39,112 nt of DNA. Source: Microcaldota archaeon. Its GTDB lineage: Archaea; Micrarchaeota; Micrarchaeia; Micrarchaeales; CABMGC01. Each line of letters starts with the position of its first letter. Position 1 is the stretch's first letter. Shown piece after piece: positions 22,746-30,960 of this stretch. Position numbers and translations under genes: made by a program. The notes below the pieces were generated by a model. The model saw only the letters and a list, made by a program, of their open reading frames with translations. It did not search any database and had not been told where the DNA came from. The stretch spans positions 1 through 39,112 of the forward strand of contig DAHVUT010000013.1 of the NCBI GenBank assembly GCA_027328425.1. The letters are read 5' to 3'.

Positions 22746-23267
22746 ATGCCTGACAAAACATACAAGGGAAGCGGATCGGGCAGGAGGGCATACGCTGATT
22801 TCGTCTCTTTGAACGGGCGCATGTCTCTCACGGTAAAGGACATAATGAACGCCCCTGCGGTCTCTGTAACCGAGAAGACCAACGTGCGCGCGGTGGCTAG
22901 GCTGATGAAGAAGCACAACGTTGACTCTGTGATTGTTGTGAATAAGCAAGAGATGCCTATAGGCATAATCACGGAAGGCGACATAGTGCACAGGCTTGTA
23001 CCCAGCTGGCAGAGCCGGTGGTTCATAAAGGCAAAGCACATAATGAGCAAACCGGTGGTCACTGTCCTGGCAGACATAACGCTGGCCGAGGCCGTGAAGA
23101 AGATGAACGACCACGAGGTAAGGAAGCTCTGCGTGGTAGACAGCGAAAACAAGACCATAGGCTTGCTGTCCGCGGGTGACATAACCGAGAACGCGGGTCA
23201 CATGATAAACATGCTTCAGGAAGTGATACGCACTATCGACGCGGAAGGCATTGCGCAGCAGTTCTGA
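22746..23267 (+). CDS. CBS-domain pair protein
   Basis: A soluble 173-residue protein with a short basic N-terminus and two CBS motifs. The first begins VKDIMNAPAVSVTEKTNVRA and has NVDSVIVVNKQEMPIGIITE. The second begins AKHIMSKPVVTVLADITLAE and has EVRKLCVVDSENKTIGLLSA. Paired CBS motifs bind adenine nucleotides or SAM and usually regulate a partner; the ligand here is unknown. ATG 22746 is chosen, with GGTGG upstream and a TTTTAAAT box about 26 nt away. It faces nuoM tail to tail with a 9-bp gap. Confidence 0.9.
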   Translation: MPDKTYKGSGSGRRAYADFVSLNGRMSLTVKDIMNAPAVSVTEKTNVRAVARLMKKHNVDSVIVVNKQEMPIGIITEGDIVHRLVPSWQSRWFIKAKHIMSKPVVTVLADITLAEAVKKMNDHEVRKLCVVDSENKTIGLLSAGDITENAGHMINMLQEVIRTIDAEGIAQQF

Positions 23268-23276
23268 GTTCTTGGC

Positions 23277-24692
23277 CTAGGCCGCGAATGGCGACAGAAG
23301 CATTCCAGGAAGCACGCCCAGCACTATTGTTGACACCGCGAGTAGCAATATCGAGACCAATATCGACCTGCCGGGGTATGCAAAAGGCAATATTCCCTTC
23401 GATGAGTTCATTATCGAGCGCTCTATCACCCAGAAGAACACCGCACCAATTATCAACACAGCTGCAAGCGGAGCGACCCCGAACCTCCCAAATGCGTGCA
23501 CGGCCCCAGAGAACACGAGCAGCTCGCCAACGAAACCAGCGGTGAGCGGCAGGCCTATTGTCGCGAACGAGCCAAAGATGAACGAGTAGGCCAGCATCGG
23601 CGTGTTCTTTACCACACTCTTTAGTTTGGATACCAGCAGCGTGCCGTACGCTTCGTCAATCGCACCTGCAACAAGGAAGAGCAGCGATATCGCTATTCCG
23701 TGGCTCAGCATCAGGTACAGACCGCCCTGAACCCCAAGCGTGCCTATCATAGCTATGCCGAGCGAGGCTATGCCCATGTCTAGCATGCTCGCGTATGCTA
23801 TTGTGCGCTTGATATGTATCTGCTTTACTGCGACGAGCGCGCTGTACAGCGCCGAGAAGCCGAGCAATGCCGCTATATACATGGAGTACGCGGATGCTAA
23901 GGGCAGCATAAGGAACGCCAGGAGCAGGCCGTAGCCCCCGAACTTGGGCAGTATGCCTGCGAGCACCATGCTGCCTGTTGCCGGCGCCTCGGTGTACGCG
24001 TCTGCCATCCAGCCGTGGAACGGGAACGAAGGCAGCTTTATCATGAAGGCCAGGAGCAGCAGGGCCAGCGCTAGCGTCTGCGTGGCCGCAGGTATGGATT
24101 GTGACTGTGAGATTATGCCGGCTATGCTGAACGTATTGGGCGCGGTGCCCGAGTACACCACCATGATACCTATCAGCATCACAAGGCTGGCCGCTATGGA
24201 GTAGACGAGGAACTTCATGGCCGCGTAGCGCCTGTCATAGCCGCCGAATATGTAGATGACGAAGAACATCGCTACTTCGCTGAGCTCGAAGAACAGATAA
24301 AAGAAGACAAGGTTGCCGGACAGGAACAGGCCAAAGGCCGAGCCCGAGACAAGCAGGAAGAGTGTGTTGTAGATCCTGAACGACTCCTTTATGAAATGCT
24401 TCGCCACGATTGCTGAGGCGAGCAGCACTATCGCAGTCATTACGACGAATATGGCGCCATACTGGGTCAGCGAGAAAACCAAACTTATGCCGAGGCTGCT
24501 TATGTACGGCAGCGTGAACGAGAGCTGCGCGAACCCCTGGCTCAGGCCCGAACCCACGGCGGCAATCGCAAGTGCTGACGCAAGCAGTGTTGCAGCCAGC
24601 GCAACTTCAAAAGAGCGTTTCTCCGGAATCAGGAAGAGCGCTATTGCCGAAAGGAACGGTATGAATACGACAAGCGCCAGGAGAGGAAGCAC
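23277..24692 (-). CDS. nuoM: Complex I antiporter-like subunit NuoM (detached from operon)
   Basis: A 471-residue membrane protein with about 13-14 helices. NuoM identity rests on MIKLPSFPFHGWMADAYTEA, GSMVLAGILPKFGGYGLL and LTAGFVGELLVF, where the TM12 position is Glu as in other NuoM. The TM5 Glu is in LFFELSEVAMF and the TM7 Lys in FMIKLP; TM8 carries K in LPKFGGYG. All pump residues are therefore standard, unlike in NuoL and NuoN here. GTG 24692 is the likely start, about 36 nt after a TTTAAATAAG box. It lies 3.8 kb past nuoN, on the other strand, behind the ribosomal operon. Confidence 0.94.
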   Translation of the reverse strand: MLPLLALVVFIPFLSAIALFLIPEKRSFEVALAATLLASALAIAAVGSGLSQGFAQLSFTLPYISSLGISLVFSLTQYGAIFVVMTAIVLLASAIVAKHFIKESFRIYNTLFLLVSGSAFGLFLSGNLVFFYLFFELSEVAMFFVIYIFGGYDRRYAAMKFLVYSIAASLVMLIGIMVVYSGTAPNTFSIAGIISQSQSIPAATQTLALALLLLAFMIKLPSFPFHGWMADAYTEAPATGSMVLAGILPKFGGYGLLLAFLMLPLASAYSMYIAALLGFSALYSALVAVKQIHIKRTIAYASMLDMGIASLGIAMIGTLGVQGGLYLMLSHGIAISLLFLVAGAIDEAYGTLLVSKLKSVVKNTPMLAYSFIFGSFATIGLPLTAGFVGELLVFSGAVHAFGRFGVAPLAAVLIIGAVFFWVIERSIMNSSKGILPFAYPGRSILVSILLLAVSTIVLGVLPGMLLSPFAA

Positions 24693-24756
24693 CCGCTCAA
24701 CTCGAGCAGGAATAGAGTTAGCACTTATTTAAAGTGTGCTGCGCCGCGGTTGCGGC

Positions 24757-25065
24757 TCAGTAGACTATGTCGATGCTGTCGGCCGGAAAGCCGAGCGTGA
24801 CCAGTTCCTTCTTCGCCGCATCGAGATGGTCACCCTGCAGCTCTATCACGCCATTCTTGTAGGAGCCGCCGCAGGCAAGCTTGTTCTTGAGGTCCTTGGC
24901 GGTGCGCTCGAGCTCGTCGCTCCCCAGGCCCTCAACTATCGTTATGAACTTCCTGAACTTTGCCTTCGCCTTGTATATTTTTATGTGGCCCGCGGACTCC
25001 CTGTCCAGTATGTCGCATACGCAGAGTTCCTTCGGCAGACCGCACTTTGGGCACATCTCGGGCAT
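24757..25065 (-). CDS. sui1: Translation initiation factor aIF1 (SUI1)
   Basis: A 102-residue SUI1-fold protein that checks start-codon pairing on the small ribosomal subunit. It has an N-terminal zinc knuckle (CPKCGLPKELCVC at about 5-17), then FRKFITIVEGL and the core LKNKLACGGSYKNGVIELQGDH, which are the family signature. Its ATG overlaps the uL29 stop by one base. It is the last gene of the S10-type cluster here; Rnp1, uS17 and uL14, which usually follow, are not in the window. Confidence 0.96.
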   Translation of the reverse strand: MPEMCPKCGLPKELCVCDILDRESAGHIKIYKAKAKFRKFITIVEGLGSDELERTAKDLKNKLACGGSYKNGVIELQGDHLDAAKKELVTLGFPADSIDIVY

Positions 25066-25262
25066 TAGTTGCTGACACCCTTCTCCTTCAGGAGAGTAAG
25101 AATCTGCGCCACAGTCCTGCGCATCTCCTTCACCTTCACCTTTTTGCCCTGCACTCCCGTGGCCGCCACTTTCCTCTTTTCCACGTTGAGATCGAACTGC
25201 AGCTGCTGGAGTCTGCTCTTCAGCACATCTGCACTCATGCTCCTTAGGTCTTTGATACGCAT
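25065..25262 (-). CDS. rpl29: Ribosomal protein uL29
   Basis: A 65-residue two-helix protein of the large subunit at the exit tunnel. MRIKDLRSMSADVLKSRLQQ and the C-terminal MRRTVAQILTLLKEKG are typical. ATG 25262 with GGTG upstream is preferred over an upstream in-frame ATG at 25286. It lies 31 nt after uS3. Confidence 0.95.
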   Translation of the reverse strand: MRIKDLRSMSADVLKSRLQQLQFDLNVEKRKVAATGVQGKKVKVKEMRRTVAQILTLLKEKGVSN

Positions 25263-25293
25263 TATAACACCATTTGACAGTTCCATATATTTA

Positions 25294-26004
25294 TTACTTT
25301 GCAGCCTCGGATTCCTTCGGCGCATCTGCCTTCTGCGCCTCCTGCTCGGGCGCTTCGGGCACTACAATTTCCTCTGCCTCCACCTTGGTCTCCGCTCCCT
25401 TCGGCACGCCATTCGCCTTGGGCTTGGGACTCGGGAACACGGTGCCCGGTTGCACTATCCTCACTACAATACCAATAGCGCCGTACTTGGGATACGATGC
25501 CACGTGCGCCTCGTCGACAAGCTTGACCACGTCGCCAGCCTTCGGTATGTAGCCTGACCTTACCTTGATCTGCTTTGCCTTGGCCCCTTTCGCTGCAAGC
25601 TTGCCTGTAGCTATTATTTCGGCACCCATGGCGCCGTTCTCCAGTATCGACCTGAGCGTCGAATGCATTAGCCCCCTGGCGTTCGCACCCCTCTCGAGTG
25701 CGTCTGCGATGTGCCTGGCAACGAGCCTGGGCTCAAGCAGCTCGTTCCTCACCTCGGCTACGCTTATCTGCGGATTGTCAACGTGGAACTTGCTCTTTAT
25801 GTCCTGTGTTATCGCATCTATGGTCTGGCCGCCCCTGCCTATGACCCTGCCCGGGTTGAGCACGTAGACCGTTATCCTAGTTATCACCGGGGTCTTCTGT
25901 ATGTCTATCCTAGAGAAGCCTGCCCTGATCAGCGCCTTCTCCAGATATTTTGATATCTCGTGCTTCACAAGCGCGTCTTCTATGAACTTCTTCTCCACTA
26001 CCAT
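25294..26004 (-). CDS. rps3: Ribosomal protein uS3
   Basis: A 236-residue small-subunit protein with a KH domain (LNPGRVIGRGGQTIDAIT near 48-65) and the C-terminal S3 domain (ALERGANARGLMHSTLRSIL, then GAEIIATGKLAAKGAKAKQI). The last 35 or so residues form an Ala/Glu/Pro-rich acidic tail (TKVEAEEIVVPEAPEQ). ATG 26004 opens the family-like sequence; it is 4 nt after uL22. Confidence 0.97.
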   Translation of the reverse strand: MVVEKKFIEDALVKHEISKYLEKALIRAGFSRIDIQKTPVITRITVYVLNPGRVIGRGGQTIDAITQDIKSKFHVDNPQISVAEVRNELLEPRLVARHIADALERGANARGLMHSTLRSILENGAMGAEIIATGKLAAKGAKAKQIKVRSGYIPKAGDVVKLVDEAHVASYPKYGAIGIVVRIVQPGTVFPSPKPKANGVPKGAETKVEAEEIVVPEAPEQEAQKADAPKESEAAK

Positions 26005-26008
26005 GCAT

Positions 26009-26668
26009 TCACTTCGTTTGCTTCTGCGCCTCCTTCGTCTTCGGCTCTTCCTTCTTCGTCTCTTGCTTCTTCTCCTGCCTCTTCTCCGGAGCCTTCGCTT
26101 TGGCAACTGGCTTCTTCACAGATTCCTTTGCAGCCATCCTCTCCTTAAACATTATGCCGCTGCGCATGTTCTCAGTGAGCTGCTCCAGTTCCTTGCTGGC
26201 CACGCCTATCTCTATCTTTGCGTACTCAATGTCGCTGTGCACCCTCGACGGGAGACCATACCTGCCCCTGCCCCACGAGAGCGCCCCCTTCGACGGACCG
26301 CGCCTCTCTATGTGCGTCTTGTTGGCGGATGCGTGCACCACATAGAGCGCATCCGTATCCAGGCCCTTGTTCGCGGCGTTGGCCATGGCGTTGAGCAGCA
26401 CCTTCTCAGTCTCCTTAGCCGCCTTAACAGGGTACGCGCCCTTCCTGCCGCCCAGCTCGTGCCTCGAGCCGAGCCTCTTGTTGAACCTCTTGAAGGGTAT
26501 GGCGGCGCGCATGTCGACCACGCGCTCTAGCAGCGCCACTGCATCGCTGACCCTCATGTAGCGTATCTCCTCACACACCTGTGTGAGGTCTTTGAAGCTG
26601 GCGTCTATGTCCTTGCCGTACGCCAGCGCCATATCGCTCCTGTCTATGTTTATCGAGTACCTGAGCAT
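26009..26668 (-). CDS. rpl22: Ribosomal protein uL22
   Basis: A 219-residue large-subunit protein whose hairpin lines the exit tunnel. The core runs from MALAYGKDIDASFKDLTQVC to RGRYGLPSRVHSDIEYAKIE. Beyond residue 165 there is a long Lys/Glu tail (KKPVAKAKAPEKRQEKK). ATG 26668 is chosen because it overlaps the uS19 stop by one base and fits the family start; the frame is open much further upstream but that part is uS19 in another frame. Confidence 0.96.
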   Translation of the reverse strand: MLRYSINIDRSDMALAYGKDIDASFKDLTQVCEEIRYMRVSDAVALLERVVDMRAAIPFKRFNKRLGSRHELGGRKGAYPVKAAKETEKVLLNAMANAANKGLDTDALYVVHASANKTHIERRGPSKGALSWGRGRYGLPSRVHSDIEYAKIEIGVASKELEQLTENMRSGIMFKERMAAKESVKKPVAKAKAPEKRQEKKQETKKEEPKTKEAQKQTK

Positions 26669-27060
26669 CACTTCACCGCGAGGAACTTGCTTCCTTTGGT
26701 CGCCCTTATTCCGGGCGCGGAGTGCAGCACGCGCTTTGTCGTGTACGCGAACTCGCCGAGCCTGTGGCCCAGCATCTCTGGCGTTATGAGCATCTCCTTG
26801 AACTCTTTCCCATTGTGAACAGCGAACTTCATGCCGACCCATGCGGGCAGCACTACAGCTTGGCGCGCATGTGTCTTTATGGTCTTGCCTGCGCCCTGCA
26901 CCTTTGCCTTCTCTATCTTCTTGAGCAGCAGTCTGTAGCTTAGCCCCATGCGCCTTATCGCTCGTCTCTGTCTCGACGTAACTAGCTTCGCAAAGTCATC
27001 GACGCTGAGCTTCTGGAGCTCCTCTACAGTCTTGCCCCTGAACGTGAATACCCTAGGCAT
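26668..27060 (-). CDS. rps19: Ribosomal protein uS19
   Basis: A 130-residue small-subunit head protein. It begins with the archaeal/eukaryotic-type extension FTFRGKTVEELQKLSVDDF and has the family core PAWVGMKFAVHNGKEFKEM, then MLGHRLGEFAYTTKRVLHSA. It sits 1 nt after uL2 and overlaps uL22 by one base. Confidence 0.97.
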   Translation of the reverse strand: MPRVFTFRGKTVEELQKLSVDDFAKLVTSRQRRAIRRMGLSYRLLLKKIEKAKVQGAGKTIKTHARQAVVLPAWVGMKFAVHNGKEFKEMLITPEMLGHRLGEFAYTTKRVLHSAPGIRATKGSKFLAVK

Positions 27061-27061
27061 G

Positions 27062-27781
27062 CTAACCCCTCTTCTTCCTCCCCACGCGCCTGGCCGCTAT
27101 GTGGCCTACCTTCCTGCCCGGTGGCGCGTTGCGCGACACCATGCTCGACTTCCCTTTATGGTGCTGCTTGCCTCCAAACGGATGATCCACAGGATTCGAC
27201 TTCACGCCCCTTATCTTGGGCCACATCGCATTTATCGCGTGATGAATGTAATGGCTCTTGCCGGCCTTCATTATGGGCTGCGACTGGGCGCCGCCTCCTG
27301 CCACCACGCCTATCTGGGCCCTGCACCCGGGATTGAAGTCCGCCACCTTCTTGGAAGGCAGAAGCACGGAAACGGATCCGGGCGAGTGCGCCACCACCGT
27401 GGCGTAGTTGCCTGCCGCCCGGGCGAGTTTGCCGCCATCGCCGGGCCTGACCTCAACATTGTATACGAGCATGCCATCCGGTATGTCGCTCAGGTGGAGT
27501 ATGCTGCCTATGCTGAGCGTCTGAGCGTTGCCCTCCTGTATCCTGGAGCCTACCCTTATGCCCTCGCTTGCCAGCAGGTAAGATTCAGTGTTGTTCTCGT
27601 AAAGTATCTTCATAAGCGGCGCGCTGTGGCCGGGGTCGTGCAGCAGCTCCACAACCTCTCCGGTGAGCCTCTCGCCCTGCTTCCTGTTTGCAAACATCAC
27701 GTCGGCCTTGAATGTGTTCGGGGGCTTCCTGAATGCGTTTGTGCCCCTTCCCCTCCTTTGCTGACGCAGGTTCTTTCCCAT
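27062..27781 (-). CDS. rpl2: Ribosomal protein uL2
   Basis: A 239-residue protein at the peptidyl transferase centre. GKNLRQQRRGRGTNAFRKP opens the protein, and the conserved C-terminal part GGKQHHKGKSSMVSRNAPPG carries the key histidine region. It lies 12 nt after uL23. Confidence 0.98.
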   Translation of the reverse strand: MGKNLRQQRRGRGTNAFRKPPNTFKADVMFANRKQGERLTGEVVELLHDPGHSAPLMKILYENNTESYLLASEGIRVGSRIQEGNAQTLSIGSILHLSDIPDGMLVYNVEVRPGDGGKLARAAGNYATVVAHSPGSVSVLLPSKKVADFNPGCRAQIGVVAGGGAQSQPIMKAGKSHYIHHAINAMWPKIRGVKSNPVDHPFGGKQHHKGKSSMVSRNAPPGRKVGHIAARRVGRKKRG

Positions 27782-27793
27782 TCTATTACCCTA

Positions 27794-28045
27794 TCACACC
27801 AACTTCAGCTTCAGCGCTATATCGCTGGCCTTGAACTGCTTACTGAGTGTTATGTACGCCCTCTTCCTGTTCTTAGGCTCGTTCATCACGTTGACTTTGT
27901 CCACTTTTACCTTGAACACTTCCTCGAACTCCTTCTTCACCTGGCTCCTTGTTGCACGCGTATCCACTATGTATGTTATAACGTTGTTCCTCTCGATCAT
28001 ATTTATCGCTTTCTCGGTAGCCAGGGGGAACATCAGCGTTTTCAT
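27794..28045 (-). CDS. rpl23: Ribosomal protein uL23
   Basis: An 83-residue exit-tunnel protein that docks SRP. The sequence MFPLATEKAINMIERNNVIT and RSQVKKEFEEVFKVKVDKVN are characteristic. ATG 28045 overlaps the uL4 stop by 4 nt (ATGA). The longer open frame upstream is a shadow of uL4. Confidence 0.97.
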   Translation of the reverse strand: MKTLMFPLATEKAINMIERNNVITYIVDTRATRSQVKKEFEEVFKVKVDKVNVMNEPKNRKRAYITLSKQFKASDIALKLKLV

Positions 28046-28857
28046 GACATCGCCTTGAACGAGCGGACGCTGCTGATTATGCCGTCCTCCACCGCTCCGA
28101 GGGCCGCCTCCGACCAGAGCGCGAGCCTGGGCCTTGCGCCGGGCGCTATGGAAGCTATGCGCAGCCTGTCCACTCCGAGTGCCTCCACGCCGGGTATGTT
28201 CCTGCACGCCTTCGATACCTTGCTTGCGTCCTTAGCCAGTATGACTACGCTGTTCCTGAAGTATCTCCTCTGCACCTTCCTCCTGCTGCCAACTGCAAGC
28301 CTTGGGTCGTGCGACCTCTCCAGGTCGTCCGCCAGGCCGAGCGACTTCAGCACCTTCAACAGTTCCCTTGTCTTTGATATATTCTCTATATCTGAGGACA
28401 CCACTAGCGGCAGTTGCGCATCAGCAATCACGTACTGCTGCTTCACGAGCTGAATGTCGGCAGTGGCGGCCACTGCGCTCTCCAGCGCCCTCCCGTACTC
28501 CTTCCTGTTTATACGCTCGATTATGATCTTTTCCACGTGATGAGGGTGCGCCCTCCTTCCCTTGACAGACGAAGGTATGCGTCTCACGGCTCCCATCGCC
28601 CCTTTTGCGAGCCTCTGCCTAGGCCTTGGAGGCCGGCCTATGTGTCTCTGCGTCCTGTAGTTGCCGAGCCTGCCTGTATAAGAGGCAGATGTCTCCATTC
28701 CAGCTCCCACATAGTGGCCCTGCGGCTGATAGCCTAGGCTCTGCTCGGCGAGCAGCGCCCGCCTGACTATGTCTGCGTTGTACTTGGTATCAAAGACGCT
28801 GGGCAAAGCGAGCTTCCTGCCCGCGCTTCCGTTGGTTTGATGCACCTGCGCCTCCAT
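28042..28857 (-). CDS. rpl4: Ribosomal protein uL4
   Basis: A 271-residue protein with a long internal loop into the tunnel. LALPSVFDTKYNADIVRRAL and GRPPRPRQRLAKGAMGAVRR are archaeal/eukaryotic uL4 features. ATG 28857 starts one base after the uL3 stop and gives the expected N-terminus MEAQVHQTNGSAGRK. Codon use matches the operon. Confidence 0.97.
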   Translation of the reverse strand: MEAQVHQTNGSAGRKLALPSVFDTKYNADIVRRALLAEQSLGYQPQGHYVGAGMETSASYTGRLGNYRTQRHIGRPPRPRQRLAKGAMGAVRRIPSSVKGRRAHPHHVEKIIIERINRKEYGRALESAVAATADIQLVKQQYVIADAQLPLVVSSDIENISKTRELLKVLKSLGLADDLERSHDPRLAVGSRRKVQRRYFRNSVVILAKDASKVSKACRNIPGVEALGVDRLRIASIAPGARPRLALWSEAALGAVEDGIISSVRSFKAMS

Positions 28858-28858
28858 A

Positions 28859-29824
28859 CTATGCACCCTGCTTCGACATCCTCGAAACATAAAGGACGTT
28901 TGGCGCCTGCACCTTCCCCGCGTGCCTTATCGCCTTCCTTATGCGCATCAGTCTCTTCGCCGTTCCAGGCAGGGAACCGTCTAGTAGCAGGTATTCGTTG
29001 CGCAGCAGGCCGTAATTCAGTATGCCGCCCGAAGGCATTACATCCACTGCGTCCTGCTCCGCACCCACTTTGAGCACGCGCTTGTTGAGCTCGGTGCGGT
29101 AGTTGAAGCCAAGGTGGCCCGCCTGGGGAACGCCAAACATTACTTTGGCCGGGTGCCACGGGCCGAGCGTGCCCACGTGCCTTATCTTACCCGTCGCCTT
29201 GTGGTACTGCCTCGCTACGCCGAACCTCTTGATCGGGCCTTCCCAACCCTTGCCCTTGCTTATACTTATGACATCAACGAACTCACCAGGCTTCAATATA
29301 TCCTTCGCCTTGAGCTCGTTGCCGAGCAGCTTCTCTGCGAACGAGAAGCCTGTTTGCACATCCTTGCCGCCGAGGCGGATTTCGAACCTGACAAGCTTCT
29401 TGTTGCCCATGCCAAGCGTAGAAGCATCGGCGTACGCAAGGAGCGCGACTGCCTCGCACTCAGCTACATGCTTCTTCGCCTCCTCGATGCTAACGTTCTT
29501 AGTTTCCTTTATTCCGAGCCTCTGAGCGGAATTCTTGTCGTAGACCTCGTAGGCCGGCTGCCTATACAGGTACTTCTTCTTGTAGAGCCTCACGCCGTAC
29601 ACGAATGTCTTCGGTACAGCCACCAGCGTGGCTGCCCTTGATATCTCCTGCCCTTTCGTAGGCGACAATGAGTCGTCTACCATCGACACGTGGGTCATGC
29701 CTGCCTTGAATGCGAGCAGGGACGTTATCTCAGGCTCCTTCGTCTCGGGCCAATTGCGCATCCTTGGCAGTGGCCTTTGGGCACGTCTATGGTGCCAGAA
29801 CTCCATTGAACCTCTACGAGGCAT
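28859..29824 (-). CDS. rpl3: Ribosomal protein uL3
   Basis: A 321-residue protein and the first gene of the operon. The start MPRRGSMEFWHHRRAQR is typical of archaeal uL3, and GKGWEGPIKRFGVARQYHKA with GTLGPWHPAKVMFGVPQAGH gives the tip region. A TATA-like string (CTATTTTTAAG on the minus strand, about 29834-29844) lies close to the start, and CTTATTTGC (29850-29858) is at a more normal distance. Confidence 0.97.
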   Translation of the reverse strand: MPRRGSMEFWHHRRAQRPLPRMRNWPETKEPEITSLLAFKAGMTHVSMVDDSLSPTKGQEISRAATLVAVPKTFVYGVRLYKKKYLYRQPAYEVYDKNSAQRLGIKETKNVSIEEAKKHVAECEAVALLAYADASTLGMGNKKLVRFEIRLGGKDVQTGFSFAEKLLGNELKAKDILKPGEFVDVISISKGKGWEGPIKRFGVARQYHKATGKIRHVGTLGPWHPAKVMFGVPQAGHLGFNYRTELNKRVLKVGAEQDAVDVMPSGGILNYGLLRNEYLLLDGSLPGTAKRLMRIRKAIRHAGKVQAPNVLYVSRMSKQGA

Positions 29825-29881
29825 GCTTGCACACTTAAAAATAGCCTATGCAAATAAGGCTTTGACACCTGAAATGACAGA

Positions 29882-29905
29882 GCTAATGCACCTTTTGGCA
29901 TTAGC
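29882..29905. promoter_or_regulatory. Perfect inverted repeat upstream of uL3
   Basis: GCTAATGC (29882-29889) and GCATTAGC (29898-29905) form an exact 8-bp inverted repeat with an 8-nt spacer. A TATA-like box (TTTATAAG, 29909-29916) touches it. It lies in the 194-bp gap between divergent uL3 and the gene at 30019, so it could be an operator or a leader hairpin for the ribosomal operon. Confidence 0.4.
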
Positions 29906-30018
29906 AGATTTATAAGCGTTGGCGTTTTGTGGAAGCGAGCAAAACCACCAGGCAAGAAGGACTGAAAGATGCGCGCCCTTTCATAGGGAATGCTTAAATA
30001 CGCAGAAAAGGAACCAGA

Positions 30019-30660
30019 ATGGATGATTTTGTGATTTCAGATAACTACAGGCATTTTACCGAAGACCTTAAGAACAATGCAAAAAACGGAGAGCCTGTCC
30101 TCGCCCAGCTAATGCGCAGCGAGGAGAAGAAAGTATCATGCACTGTAGGAGACTGGCACGGTACACAGACAATATACTATCCGGAGGTTACCGTAGTAAT
30201 TGGAAGGGTCGCAAACAACATGCACGACACGCGCAGGGTGCGGCTGGGCGGCGAATACAACATTGTGTTTGCGGAATGCGTTTTTGACTTGGAGAGCGGG
30301 GAGGAATATAACAACTACCGGCTCAGACAGATGATGCCAGAGAGCACATTTTCATCCCAAAAAGCAGAACTGGGGGTCGTTAGGGTAGCCGATTACATGG
30401 AACTGGCCCGGCACATCGAAATGAATAATGAAGAATTCAGAGCTCGCTTCACTAAGAAGGGCGGTTATCGCCTGAACTGGGAGATGCCAGGGTGGAAAGT
30501 ACCAGCCATGATACTGTACCTGAACACAGATGCTATCTCACAATACGCACTGAACAGGTATGGCGCGGCAAACATCCACCCTATTTTCAGGGAGCTGAAA
30601 ATGGAATTGCCGAGAAACAAGCACACGACAGCCGTGCGCGACACTGCAGAGACAGTATGA
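30019..30660 (+). CDS. Hypothetical protein, 213 aa
   Basis: I do not recognise this protein. It is soluble and acidic-to-neutral, beginning MDDFVISDNYRHFTEDLKNN. A beta-rich middle (TQTIYYPEVTVVIGRVANN, YNIVFAECVFDLESG) is followed by an alpha/beta part with YRLNWEMPGWKVPAMILYLN. No signal peptide, membrane segment or metal motif is seen. A CTTAAATAC box about 23 nt upstream suggests leaderless transcription. Base use is somewhat richer in A and T than in the flanking ribosomal genes, so acquisition is possible. Confidence 0.75.
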   Translation: MDDFVISDNYRHFTEDLKNNAKNGEPVLAQLMRSEEKKVSCTVGDWHGTQTIYYPEVTVVIGRVANNMHDTRRVRLGGEYNIVFAECVFDLESGEEYNNYRLRQMMPESTFSSQKAELGVVRVADYMELARHIEMNNEEFRARFTKKGGYRLNWEMPGWKVPAMILYLNTDAISQYALNRYGAANIHPIFRELKMELPRNKHTTAVRDTAETV

Positions 30661-30669
30661 CCGCACAAG

Positions 30670-30960
30670 CTAATCCTGCGTTGCGGTATGTTTAGATTGA
30701 TGAAACTGTTTTGCTCTGAGTTTGCCGCCCTGCAGCGATCCTACGCTCGCCACAATCCCTATGCTTTTTATGGCACTGCTGAGCGATGTGAGAAGCGCAA
30801 CCACATCGCGCGCCTCTACGCTCACCCTTAACGTGTTACCATCGGCATCGAATGAGACGCTGCCTCTCTTGTACTTGGTGCCTGTTCCGATGACCTTTAT
30901 ATACGCCTTCGCAGGCCTGTCAATTTTTATATCTAGGATTGCACTCTGCATGCGCATCAT
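30670..30960 (-). CDS. pcc1: KEOPS complex subunit Pcc1
   Basis: A 96-residue protein of the CTAG/Pcc1 family, the dimerising subunit of KEOPS, which makes t6A37 on tRNAs that read ANN codons. The pattern VSFDADGNTLRVSVEARDVVALLTSLSSAIKS is characteristic. Its ATG overlaps the eL15 stop (ATGA). This modification includes the AUA-reading tRNA found at 5003. Confidence 0.82.
   Translation of the reverse strand: MMRMQSAILDIKIDRPAKAYIKVIGTGTKYKRGSVSFDADGNTLRVSVEARDVVALLTSLSSAIKSIGIVASVGSLQGGKLRAKQFHQSKHTATQD

Noticed and set aside
26009-28890. N-terminal extensions of uL22, uS3, uL23 and uL4 from long open frames.
   Set aside because: The extra parts are shadow translations of the neighbouring ribosomal genes; family starts and ATG overlaps fix the true starts.
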